The translations under genes were made by a program, and so were the position numbers. DNA of 64,000 nucleotides from Candidatus Obscuribacter sp. (GTDB lineage Bacteria; Cyanobacteriota; Vampirovibrionia; Obscuribacterales; Obscuribacteraceae), in contig JADKDV010000001.1 in NCBI GenBank assembly GCA_016718315.1, positions 186,001-250,000 on the forward strand, read 5' to 3'. Below are positions 51,807-59,792 of this stretch, one piece after another. The notes beneath the pieces are model-generated. The model ran no database searches. It saw only the letters and a list, made by a program, of their open reading frames with translations, and was not told the DNA's origin. Position 1 is the first letter of the stretch. The number at the start of each line of letters is the position of its first letter.

Positions 51807-51835
51807 TTGACTCCTTGCCGGGGCGGTTTTATCCT
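51807..51835 (+). promoter_or_regulatory. Promoter for the ileS leader and ileS
   Basis: TTGACT (51807-51812, 5 of 6 to consensus), a 17-bp spacer, and TATCCT (51830-51835, 4 of 6). Transcription would start near 51842, about 12 bases before the leader ATG. This is the best-spaced promoter in the window. Confidence 0.6.
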
Positions 51836-51853
51836 AATCATCTATAGAGGTAC

Positions 51854-51937
51854 ATGATGTTAGATTGCCACCGCTCAGCTATGACTATGACTTTGTCACC
51901 GGACGTCCCGGCGGCAATAATCATTATCTGGAGCTAA
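51854..51937 (+). CDS. ileS leader peptide (27 aa) with four consecutive Ile codons
   Basis: A 27-codon frame starts at ATG 51854 with GAGG four bases upstream (51847-51850). The peptide is short, begins MMLDCHRSAMT, and ends with AIIIIWS and a stop. The four isoleucine codons (ATA ATC ATT ATC, 51917-51928) sit just before the stop, immediately ahead of overlapping stem-loops and of ileS. This is how leader peptides of aminoacyl-tRNA-controlled operons look: starvation for charged tRNA-Ile would stall the ribosome there. The peptide itself probably has no function. Confidence 0.75.
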   Translation: MMLDCHRSAMTMTLSPDVPAAIIIIWS

Positions 51938-51941
51938 ATAG

Positions 51942-51968
51942 GCTGGCGCGAGACTGAGTACCGCCAGC
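51942..51968 (+). promoter_or_regulatory. Antiterminator stem of the ileS attenuator
   Basis: GCTGGCG (51942-51948) pairs perfectly with CGCCAGC (51962-51968). The 3' arm shares most of its bases with the 5' arm of the terminator, so the two cannot coexist. A ribosome stalled on the Ile codons would leave 51942-51948 free to form this stem; one reaching the stop codon (51935-51937) would cover it. Confidence 0.7.
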
Positions 51969-51989
51969 ATCAGTGTTGGCGGTTTTTTT
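51961..51989 (+). terminator. Terminator (attenuator) ahead of ileS
   Basis: CCGCCA (51961-51966) pairs with TGGCGG (51977-51982) around a 10-base loop, followed directly by seven T (51983-51989). It lies 35 bp before the ileS ATG, inside the leader, so it must be bypassed for ileS expression. Confidence 0.8.
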
Positions 51990-52024
51990 GTTTTAGAGCT
52001 TTTATAAAGCACTTTGGAGTAAAA

Positions 52025-54886
52025 ATGAAAGATAAAGCGTACCCGGTAAACCTGCCCCAGACAGCGTTTCCAATGAAGGCCAATTCGGCTGTGAGAGAAG
52101 TGGAAATCCAGAAGGGTTGGGATGAAGCCGGGGTTTACAAGCGCAACCTGGAAAAGCGCAATGCTTGCCAGAAATACGTCCTCCACGACGGACCCCCTTA
52201 TCTATCCAGCGCTAAAATCCACATCGGTACAGCTCTCAACAAAATCCTTAAAGATATAGTCACTAAATACAAGGCGCTAAAAGGCTTTTATGCTCCTTAT
52301 GTGCCTGGTTACGACAGTCACGGTCTACCCATCGAAAACGCCGTGCTCAAAGACGTCAAAGGTGGTCGTGCCGCTCTGACACCGGTGGAGCTGCGCCAAA
52401 AATGCCGTGCTTTTGCACTTTCTAACCTCAAAGGTCAGGAAGCTAACTTCCGCAGGCTCGGTGTCTGGGGCGATTGGGAAAACCCATACATCACTCTTGA
52501 TCAGAGATTTGAAGCAAAACAGCTGAGGGTCTTTGGCAAAATGGCTAAAAAAGGCTATCTCTACAAAGGTCTCAAATCAGTCTCCTGGTGTCCTACCTGT
52601 GAGACGGCTCTGGCTGAGGCTGAAGTCGAATATGCTGACCATACCAGCAACTCAATCTATGTCAAATTTGCTGTAGATGGCGCCCATAAGGACAAATTGC
52701 CCCAGGCGGTAAAAGATAAAGACGTCGCTTTTGTCATATGGACCACCACTCCCTGGACTTTGCCAGCCAACCTGGCTATCGCACTGCACCCTGAGTTTAA
52801 CTATCAGTTTTTGCAAGTAGAAGGCGAAAATCAAGTCCTGGTAGTGGCCGAAAGTCTCAAAGATGCTTTTTTAAATGCAGTCGGCATGGGCGAAAAAGCC
52901 GTCAAAGTGCTGGCTAACGCTCTTGGTAAAGAGCTGGAGTTAATGGAGACACGGCATCCTTTTGTCGACAGACTCTCGCGTGTCATAAACGGTAAACACG
53001 TTACAGCCGAAGCTGGTACTGGTGTGGTCCACACCGCTCCTGGCCATGGTCCTGAAGACTTTGAAATCGGCAAAGAATACAACCTTGGAGTGCTCTCTCC
53101 AGTAGATACCCGCGGCATATTTACAAAAGAAGCCGGCATCTTTGAAGGACAGCGCTATAACAAAGCCAATCCGGCTGTAGTTGAGCACCTCAAAGAAGTG
53201 GGTGCGCTATTGCATCATTCTACTTTTAGTCACTCCTATCCGCACTGCTGGCGGTGCAAAAATCCGCTCATCTTTAGAGCTACCGAGCAGTGGTTTGCCA
53301 GTGTTGATGGCTTTAGACAAAGCGCCCTGGAGTCTATAGATAAAGTAGAGTGGCTGCCCCAGTCTGGCCGCAATCGCATCTTTAACATGGTGCAAAACCG
53401 CTCTGATTGGTGTATCAGCCGTCAGCGTGCCTGGGGCGTGCCTATCCCTGTGTTTTATTGCAAAGACTGCAATGAGCCACTGCTTACCGAAGAAAGCGTT
53501 GAGTCTGTAGCCAAAGTATTTGAAACCGAAGGTTCAGATTCATGGTGGGATAGGGAACCGGAATATTTCCTCAAGGGCATTAAATGTGTCTGCGGTGGCA
53601 ATAAGTTTGAGCGCGAAACCGACATCATGGATGTCTGGTTTGACTCTGGCTCCACCCATGCCACTGTGCTAGATGAGCGTCCAGAGCTGCGTGGTACTCC
53701 CTGTGAGCTCTATCTAGAGGGCTCTGACCAGCACCGCGGCTGGTTCCAATCCAGTCTGCTCACCAGTGTCGCTGTAAATGGTTTTGCTCCCTACAAGACT
53801 GTGCTCACCCACGGCTTTGTCGTGGACGAAAACGGCCGCAAAATGTCCAAGTCTGTTGGCAATGTCGTCGATCCCGATGATGTTATAAAACAGTACGGTG
53901 CCGATGTACTGAGGCTCTGGGTGGCGTCTGTCAACTACACCGACGACATCCCGATAGGCAAAAATATGCTGGCTCAGCTAGCCGAAGTCTATCGCAAACT
54001 GCGCAACACAGCTCGCTATATGTTGGGCAATTTAAATGACTTTGATCCAGCCACAGAAATGGTCAAAGTAGAAGAATTGAGCAGCCTGGATAGATTTGTC
54101 TTGCACCGTCTCAATGAGCTTGTTAGTGAAGTAACTAAAGACTTTGATCGTTTTGAGTTTTTTAAGTACTACCAACTCTTGCAAAACTTTTGTGTGGTGG
54201 ACCTATCATCCTTTTACTTTGACATAGTCAAAGACAGACTTTACTGCTCTCATCCCGGTGATAAAACCAGACGCGCGGTACAGACTGTACTGACTCATAC
54301 TTTGCAAACCCTGGTGCGCTTGCTTGTACCGGTCACGCCCCACATGGCCGAAGACATCTGGCAACATATGACTGAAGCAATGCGTGAATTTGGTGGTAAC
54401 GAATCAAGTGCTCTCTTGCTTGATTATCCTGTGGTCCACAAAGAATTTGATGATGCCGAAGCAAAAGCCTACTGGTCAGAGCTTTTGACCATAAGACTGA
54501 TAGTCAACAAAGCCCTTGAACAAGTGCGTGGTGCTAAGGTCATTGGCAGCTCTCTAGAAGCTTCTGTGGTCCTGGTCTTTGAAGACGCTGCTAAGGCTGC
54601 TTCTGTGGCCAAGCTAGGTGTGGATCTAGCGAGTGTCTTCATCACTTCTGATGCCAGGGCTCTGGCTCAAGGTGAAAGTACAGATGGAGCTGTTAGCGGC
54701 GAAGTCCTGAGTACTCTCTCTGAAGGCGGACTGACAGTGACTGTGCATAAAGCCAGCGGTGATATGTGTGTGCGTTGTCGCAAATACACTATCGAAGTCG
54801 GACAAAACAAAGACTTTGTCGACCTCTGTAACCGCTGTGCTGAAGCTATGGCTAAGCCTGTGGAAGCATTGGCCGGTAAAGGCTAA
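52025..54886 (+). CDS. ileS: Isoleucyl-tRNA synthetase
   Basis: A class I synthetase that charges tRNA-Ile and edits Val. It shows LHDGPPYLSSAKIHIGTALN (the HIGH signature reads HIGT here), the YVPGYDSHGLPIE block, the CP1 editing domain (VFWTTTPWTLPANLAI-like VIWTTTPWTLPANLAI), ISRQRAWGVPIP, the KMSKSVGNV signature, and a C-terminal zinc ribbon (CVRCRKYT and CNRC). The 953 residues are normal for the bacterial enzyme. GGAG precedes ATG 52025. The leader upstream carries an apparent Ile-responsive attenuator. Confidence 0.95.
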   Translation: MKDKAYPVNLPQTAFPMKANSAVREVEIQKGWDEAGVYKRNLEKRNACQKYVLHDGPPYLSSAKIHIGTALNKILKDIVTKYKALKGFYAPYVPGYDSHGLPIENAVLKDVKGGRAALTPVELRQKCRAFALSNLKGQEANFRRLGVWGDWENPYITLDQRFEAKQLRVFGKMAKKGYLYKGLKSVSWCPTCETALAEAEVEYADHTSNSIYVKFAVDGAHKDKLPQAVKDKDVAFVIWTTTPWTLPANLAIALHPEFNYQFLQVEGENQVLVVAESLKDAFLNAVGMGEKAVKVLANALGKELELMETRHPFVDRLSRVINGKHVTAEAGTGVVHTAPGHGPEDFEIGKEYNLGVLSPVDTRGIFTKEAGIFEGQRYNKANPAVVEHLKEVGALLHHSTFSHSYPHCWRCKNPLIFRATEQWFASVDGFRQSALESIDKVEWLPQSGRNRIFNMVQNRSDWCISRQRAWGVPIPVFYCKDCNEPLLTEESVESVAKVFETEGSDSWWDREPEYFLKGIKCVCGGNKFERETDIMDVWFDSGSTHATVLDERPELRGTPCELYLEGSDQHRGWFQSSLLTSVAVNGFAPYKTVLTHGFVVDENGRKMSKSVGNVVDPDDVIKQYGADVLRLWVASVNYTDDIPIGKNMLAQLAEVYRKLRNTARYMLGNLNDFDPATEMVKVEELSSLDRFVLHRLNELVSEVTKDFDRFEFFKYYQLLQNFCVVDLSSFYFDIVKDRLYCSHPGDKTRRAVQTVLTHTLQTLVRLLVPVTPHMAEDIWQHMTEAMREFGGNESSALLLDYPVVHKEFDDAEAKAYWSELLTIRLIVNKALEQVRGAKVIGSSLEASVVLVFEDAAKAASVAKLGVDLASVFITSDARALAQGESTDGAVSGEVLSTLSEGGLTVTVHKASGDMCVRCRKYTIEVGQNKDFVDLCNRCAEAMAKPVEALAGKG

Positions 54887-54967
54887 AACAAAAGCCCCAA
54901 GCTAAGTGCTAAATGCTAAATCAGTAATTGAGATTAACCTCAGGGTTGTCTCTCTATCTCTCTACGC

Positions 54968-55765
54968 TCAAGTAGTCGACTTTGATATAGCGTTATCAGA
55001 GCGGTAGCGAATCAGCTCAGCCAGCCCCGCTATCAGTACTGTGGCTAATAGCATAAGAGTAGAAAGAGCATTTATCTCCGGGCTAACGCCAAATTTGACC
55101 ATAGAGTATATGCGCAGTGGTAGGGTTGTGGCACCGACCCCGGCTGTAAATTGAGTGATGACAAAGTCATCGAGCGAAAGCACAAAAGCCAGTAGCGCAC
55201 CGGATATGATGCCAGGAGCGAGCAGGGGCAGGGTCACCTTAAAAAACGTTTTGACTGGAGTCAGTCCTAAATCCAGCGCTGCTTCCTTTAGATGTGGGTT
55301 CATTCCTTCCAGTCGAGCTGATACTGTCAGGCACACATAGGAGAGGCAAAAGACCACGTGGGCGGCTATTACTGAGGTCAATCCTAACTGAAAACCAATA
55401 GCAATAAATAAAATCAAAGCAGATACTGCCATGGCGATTTCAGGCACCAGTACTGGCAATATCAGTAGACCTCTAAAAACCATCTCGGCATTTTTGGATT
55501 TGATTTCGGCCAGTCCAACAGCTGCCAGTACACCCATGACCGTAGAGATCACCACTGCTGAGCTAGCGATAGTGAGACTATTGACCAGTGCGTCAATGAT
55601 ATTGCGATCGCTAAATAGTGATTGATACCACTTTATTGTAAAACCTGTCCAGGTCACGCCCAAGCGGCTATCGTCAAAGCTAAATATGACCAGTACTATG
55701 ATTGGTGCATACAAAAAAATGTACACCAACCAGGCAAATGCAGTAAGCCAACCGTTTTTTAGCAA
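54968..55765 (-). CDS. potC: ABC transporter permease, PotC (spermidine/putrescine) type
   Basis: A BPD-type permease with about six membrane segments (AWLVYIFLYAPIIVLVIFS, GLLILPVLVPEIAMAVSALI, LSTLMLLATVLIAGLAEL) and the ATPase-contact motif EAALDLGLTPVKTFFKVTLP. It follows the PotC layout of polyamine importers. No ATPase (PotA), partner permease (PotB) or binding protein (PotD) is adjacent. Its start overlaps the end of the upstream YgfZ-TPR gene by seven bases, so they are coupled in one message. The missing subunits must be encoded elsewhere. Confidence 0.87.
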   Translation of the reverse strand: MLKNGWLTAFAWLVYIFLYAPIIVLVIFSFDDSRLGVTWTGFTIKWYQSLFSDRNIIDALVNSLTIASSAVVISTVMGVLAAVGLAEIKSKNAEMVFRGLLILPVLVPEIAMAVSALILFIAIGFQLGLTSVIAAHVVFCLSYVCLTVSARLEGMNPHLKEAALDLGLTPVKTFFKVTLPLLAPGIISGALLAFVLSLDDFVITQFTAGVGATTLPLRIYSMVKFGVSPEINALSTLMLLATVLIAGLAELIRYRSDNAISKSTT

Positions 55766-57471
55766 TTGGACGTGCTACCTGCTTTTGCTTTTAGTGTCGC
55801 CAATTTTTCTTGCATTGCCTTAAGCGGTGTCATGTCGCCTTTTACAGCCGCCACTTCAATTCCTTTTTCGAGAGCCGCTCTTGCTCCGTCCTGATCATTC
55901 AAGCCCAGATAAGCGGTGGCAAGCTCTTCGTAGGTCTGAGTGTGATTGCTCTTGATGGTTATTGCTTTATTTAAGTAAAGCAGGGCTTCTTTATAGTTGC
56001 CCAGGATATTGTGACAGTTGCCCAGCCCTTGATTGGCAAAGAGATCATCAGCATCGATTTTGATTACTTCGGCAAACATTTTCATGCGCTCTTCAGTTTC
56101 TTTTATTTTAGCGGCCTGGTCTTCTTTGCTTTTCATTTCTTGCATCGCTTGCTTGGCTGCCAGTTGCATGCGGATACTCATACTTATTGCTTTTTCTTCT
56201 TCAGCTTTTTCTTTGTCGCCCAGCTCCACATAAAAAACTGAGAGATTGGTATGTGCCATCACCGAATCTTTATTGAGTTTGACCAGCTCGTTCATTATCT
56301 CAATTGCTTCGTGGGTACTGTGACCTTCAGTCTTGGAAATTATCACTCCCAGGCTTTCGTAAGCATCTTCAAATGTCGGTCTGAGTACGATTGCTTCTTT
56401 TAGTTTTTGGATGGCCAGTTCGTTTTGTTCTCTGGCAAAATCCTGCAAGGCCTCGTCATATAGCAAAGTTGCCAGTTGCTCATCACTCATGATTGGTATA
56501 AATGGCAGCACTGTCACTGTGGCCTCAAAGTCTTGGTCGTCACAGTGTGCTTGATAGACTCGCTCTGGTGTGCGGAAGTCGCGTTTGATAAAAGCCAGGG
56601 CAATGTTTTGTCCCAGTCTCTGGGAATAAGCGTTGCTAGCAACTGTGCCTATTTCTTCTCCATCCACAAGTATGGGGCTGTTAACTGCCAGTGTGCCATT
56701 TATTTGGCTTATAGTCAGACCTGTCAATTGACGAGCGGGTGTGCCCTGCAATTTGACGCGGGCCAGTACTTCTTGACCCTGGAAGCAGCCTTTGGTGTAG
56801 CTAATGGCTGGATCGCTGAGTGATAGTTCGACAATACCCAGGTCGGTGTAGTCGACGCCTGGCAAAGCAATGCCGGCTTCTACCCGCCTTACGGTCAATT
56901 CTTGCTGGCTCAGTGCTGCAAAATGGGGCTTGAGTTTATCTATAAGACTGGCACTCTTATTATCGTAAAAGACGACACAAGTACTGCAGGGAGCCAGGTC
57001 TAGCCTAAACAATCTAACTGCTCCATCACCACTTTTGAGCATGTCGCAACCTTGAGTAGCGCCACTACAAGCAGTGCTAATGCCCTCAAAAAGCAGTGGT
57101 TTGAGCTGGATAAAAGCTTTTGTGCCACTGACAATCAGGCTTTTGTCTGGACAAATGCTGTAGTCGACTCTATCTGCAAAAGTAAATTTTTGCAGGTGCT
57201 CGAGGATGCCCTCAGCCTGGCTATTGATGGTCACTATCAAATAGTGCTCTGGGGCGGCAAAATAGAGATAAAAGTAAGACTGTATTTTGGCTTTGCGATC
57301 AAGCAGGCTCGATGGTTGTCCCTGACCGGCCTTGAGCGAGCGCACATCAGATGTTGTCTGCGCTTGCAAAAAACGCTGAGCGTCTGGTCCGGTCACCTCA
57401 ATAAGAGTAAAGAGCGACTCGGGCGTGAGAGCCGAAGCATAGTGATTAGTCACTTGATTTACCAGAGCCAA
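55759..57471 (-). CDS. YgfZ/GcvT-like domain fused to TPRs
   Basis: The first 330 residues are a YgfZ/GcvT-family tetrahydrofolate-binding domain with the family signature KGCFQGQEVLARV and the TLIEVTGPDAQRFLQ-type N-terminus. YgfZ supports Fe-S cluster assembly and repair. The remaining 230 residues are TPR-like repeats (AIQKLKEAIVLRPTFEDAYE, QGLGNCHNILGNYKEALLYL) ending SNC. The fusion is not one I recognise from model organisms. Directly upstream is an IscA-type assembly gene, which supports the Fe-S context. The permease gene overlaps the 3' end. Length is 570 aa against about 325 for E. coli YgfZ. Confidence 0.85.
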   Translation of the reverse strand: MALVNQVTNHYASALTPESLFTLIEVTGPDAQRFLQAQTTSDVRSLKAGQGQPSSLLDRKAKIQSYFYLYFAAPEHYLIVTINSQAEGILEHLQKFTFADRVDYSICPDKSLIVSGTKAFIQLKPLLFEGISTACSGATQGCDMLKSGDGAVRLFRLDLAPCSTCVVFYDNKSASLIDKLKPHFAALSQQELTVRRVEAGIALPGVDYTDLGIVELSLSDPAISYTKGCFQGQEVLARVKLQGTPARQLTGLTISQINGTLAVNSPILVDGEEIGTVASNAYSQRLGQNIALAFIKRDFRTPERVYQAHCDDQDFEATVTVLPFIPIMSDEQLATLLYDEALQDFAREQNELAIQKLKEAIVLRPTFEDAYESLGVIISKTEGHSTHEAIEIMNELVKLNKDSVMAHTNLSVFYVELGDKEKAEEEKAISMSIRMQLAAKQAMQEMKSKEDQAAKIKETEERMKMFAEVIKIDADDLFANQGLGNCHNILGNYKEALLYLNKAITIKSNHTQTYEELATAYLGLNDQDGARAALEKGIEVAAVKGDMTPLKAMQEKLATLKAKAGSTSNC

Positions 57472-57488
57472 TTTTTACTCCTTAGTAA

Positions 57489-57516
57489 GCGAGCCGCGCT
57501 TTTGGGCACGGCTCGC
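57489..57516 (-). promoter_or_regulatory. Stem-loop between the IscA-type gene and the YgfZ-TPR gene
   Basis: GCGAGCCG (57489-57496) pairs with CGGCTCGC (57509-57516), with a further pair across a mismatch. No T-run follows on either strand, so it is unlikely to terminate transcription. It could be a processing or stability element within the iscA-ygfZ message. Confidence 0.4.
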
Positions 57517-57536
57517 GACTTTATGCTGATTTGTTT

Positions 57537-57881
57537 TTATACAGAAAAAGAATTGCCGCATCCGCAGCTGCCCTTTGCCTGTGGATTTTTGATGGCAAAA
57601 CCCTGACCGTTTAGGCCGCTTTCAAAATCTAGTGTTGTGCCTTTGAGGTAAATAGCGCTCTTGGGGTCAACAAAGATTTTTACGCCAAAAGCTTCGATTG
57701 TGTGGTCATTTTCTTTGGCATTATCAAAGCTGAGACCATAAGACATACCAGAGCATCCACCACCGCGGATTTCCATGCGCAAACCGGTTTTGTCTGGCTC
57801 GTCCTGGAGTAATCTTTTGATTTCTACTGAAGCTGCCTCGGTCAAATTCACGACTTGAGGTGTTGTTGCTGTTTCTGACAT
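57537..57881 (-). CDS. erpA: IscA/ErpA-type iron-sulfur cluster assembly protein
   Basis: A 114-residue A-type carrier with GGGCSGMSYGL and the C-terminal CGCGNSF, which supply the three conserved cysteines. These proteins take up Fe-S clusters and hand them to apoproteins. The YgfZ-TPR gene lies 65 bp downstream on the same strand, with a stem-loop between, so the pair is probably one operon. Family members (IscA, SufA, ErpA) cannot be separated on this sequence alone, so erpA is a provisional symbol. Confidence 0.92.
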   Translation of the reverse strand: MSETATTPQVVNLTEAASVEIKRLLQDEPDKTGLRMEIRGGGCSGMSYGLSFDNAKENDHTIEAFGVKIFVDPKSAIYLKGTTLDFESGLNGQGFAIKNPQAKGSCGCGNSFSV

Positions 57882-58082
57882 GGTGAAATCCTCGATTTAA
57901 CTTCAATAAGTGGCAATTATTGCTACACAACCTCAATTTAACATACTAAATAGTAAGAATCGGGGCAGATAACAATTCTTTCGTCTTTGCAACCTTAAAG
58001 TGTAAAGCTTTTCACCCAAATCGGTCACTTGACCGAGTCCCTAAATGCCTGTCAAGAGGTAAGCTGGTAACAGGAAGCAAGA

Positions 58083-58544
58083 ATGGTGGTGACGATGGCG
58101 TTTTGTATAAAAGGTTTGGACTTGTCGCGGTTTAAAGAGCAAGCACTTAACCTATTTAAGGTTTTCAGACTGGCGCCTAAAAAGGCATCTCAGAATTGCT
58201 CTCCCATTGATGAAGCAATCAATGAAGGCGCTAAAGCAATCAATACGCCGATTCCCGAAGTGGAGCGAATCACATCGGTCAGGCTCCATGCTATCTCCAA
58301 TCCAGCAGCAGATCGGACTCACCAGCTGGATAAACTACGCAGCACCGCCAAGGACCTGGGTATCCCTCAGTCCAGCAAGGAGGTGTGGTTTGGGCAACAA
58401 AGTGGCAAGTTTGATCCCCTTTTGCTTGCCTCACAAAGCGACACTCACCGCACCAGGCGCAATAGCCGTCTCAGTCAGGCTAATCTGACCAGCACCAGGC
58501 TCAGAGCCCTGGCTGAATCATTAGAAGAACACAGTGACCTCTAA
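58083..58544 (+). CDS. Hypothetical protein
   Basis: AGGAAGC lies seven bases before ATG 58083. The 153-residue product is mostly polar and helical, with no signal peptide, and is rich in Ser, Ala, Arg and Lys in its C-terminal half (RTRRNSRLSQANLTSTRLRA). No motif was recognised. It is divergent from the IscA-type gene and convergent with the Nudix gene, whose stop it touches. Coding status rests on length, ribosome binding site and lack of a competing frame. Confidence 0.5.
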   Translation: MVVTMAFCIKGLDLSRFKEQALNLFKVFRLAPKKASQNCSPIDEAINEGAKAINTPIPEVERITSVRLHAISNPAADRTHQLDKLRSTAKDLGIPQSSKEVWFGQQSGKFDPLLLASQSDTHRTRRNSRLSQANLTSTRLRALAESLEEHSDL

Positions 58545-59207
58545 CTAGACTTCTCTAGCTGCGATGATTTTTGTAGCTACTCTTTTGAGTCTTACACCAT
58601 ACTGACCATCAAGCAGATCCTGGATATCGACCCATTTTAAGTTGCTTATTTCTTCTTCTTGCATTTTGAGGGCAAAATCAGTACTGGTTAAGGCGTAAAC
58701 ATACTGAAAGTCGTGATGCAGATGTTGCCCCTCGCCTTTAGCTTGATTGACCGGTATCAAATGCGAGTCAATATCCACTGGTAGGACTTTGGCGCGCATA
58801 TGGCTTGCAGCGCTAGTGGCTTGTCTTTTGGCGCTATAGTGCAGCGGATGTAATTTGATTACGTCCTCTGTTAAACCAGTCTCTTCGATTAATTCTCTTT
58901 TTGCTCCCATCTCTGGGTCTTCACCCTGATCGAGATGGCCGCCTGGTTGGAGCCAGCGTTTGAGTGCATTATGGAGGATGAGTAAAACTCTGTCATTTTG
59001 ATCCAGCACTAGCGCGCTGGCTGTGAGGTGACCCTTCATATTTTGGCGGCTATACAAACCCTGATCGCCATCGATCATTTGCTCCGCCAGTACCGTCACT
59101 CTGCTCACTTCGCTGGGATCCAGGGTGAGGTAGGTGTTAAATACATCCTGTACATGACCTATTAAATTGGTCTGAGTGGTACTAGATTTGGTGTTAGTGT
59201 CTTCCAT
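58545..59207 (-). CDS. Nudix hydrolase
   Basis: The Nudix box is complete: GGHLDQGEDPEMGAKRELIE followed by ETGL, with spacing G-x5-E-x7-REUxEExGU. The enzyme hydrolyses a nucleoside diphosphate linked to another moiety; the substrate is not readable. The N-terminal 70 residues are an additional region before the fold (LIGHVQDVFNTYLTLDPS), which may be involved in binding. It is the last gene of a three-gene cluster on this strand, 9 bp after the unknown gene at 59217. Confidence 0.88.
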   Translation of the reverse strand: MEDTNTKSSTTQTNLIGHVQDVFNTYLTLDPSEVSRVTVLAEQMIDGDQGLYSRQNMKGHLTASALVLDQNDRVLLILHNALKRWLQPGGHLDQGEDPEMGAKRELIEETGLTEDVIKLHPLHYSAKRQATSAASHMRAKVLPVDIDSHLIPVNQAKGEGQHLHHDFQYVYALTSTDFALKMQEEEISNLKWVDIQDLLDGQYGVRLKRVATKIIAAREV

Positions 59208-59216
59208 TAATTGCTC

Positions 59217-59783
59217 TCAAAAAGCCTCAAACAAAGTTTGAGCCATGTCACCCATAACAATAAATGCTTCGCGTGCTACATCATAAGTAAGCTGATTAAA
59301 GCTTGTTGGACAGACCATAGATATGCCTTGTTTGCCCTGTACATGCAGCTCTCTAAAATTAGTAAACTGATGTAAGTGACGTAATTTTTCGGCCATGCCC
59401 GGATAATGTATGAGCCTCTGGCAGATATCGTTATCCGTGGCGTGAGCCAAAAGCTCCCCATCAAAAACACCGGAGCCAGTCGGTCTTTCGTGAGCATCGA
59501 TCATAAGCAGACGCCCCAAAATTGAGGTCAGGCCTTTGGCAAACTTGGGTGTTATTGTAATTGTGTAGGTTGGGTCCTGGTCGGTATGCTCTTTTAAGAC
59601 ATCAGTTTGTACAAAAAAATTACAACCAAATGGAAAGCCCGGCTCGGTTGCTTCTAATGTGGCAGGAAAGCCTAGAATATTGCCTCTGAGCAAGACGGCT
59701 ACTCTTTCGCTATCTTTTACAACATTACCTTCAATGATTTTGGCAAATAGTTCTTTTTTTGCTTCCAGATCTTTTTTAGCCAT
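59217..59783 (-). CDS. Protein of unknown function, middle gene of a three-gene cluster
   Basis: A 188-residue, apparently cytosolic protein without signal peptide. It has strands and helices but no recognised motif; the N-terminus is charged (AKKDLEAKKELFAKIIEG), and the centre has FPFGCNFFVQTDVLK and YTITITPKFAKGL. It begins nine bases after the TPR gene and ends nine bases before the Nudix gene, so all three probably share a transcript. The function might be related to the Nudix reaction, but there is no direct evidence. Confidence 0.6.
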   Translation of the reverse strand: MAKKDLEAKKELFAKIIEGNVVKDSERVAVLLRGNILGFPATLEATEPGFPFGCNFFVQTDVLKEHTDQDPTYTITITPKFAKGLTSILGRLLMIDAHERPTGSGVFDGELLAHATDNDICQRLIHYPGMAEKLRHLHQFTNFRELHVQGKQGISMVCPTSFNQLTYDVAREAFIVMGDMAQTLFEAF

Positions 59784-59792
59784 GCACTCACT

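Noticed and set aside
51842..51989. T-box riboswitch for ileS
   Set aside because: The conserved T-box core (AGGGTGG-ACCGCG-like) and specifier stem were not found, while a ribosome binding site and an Ile-rich leader frame were.
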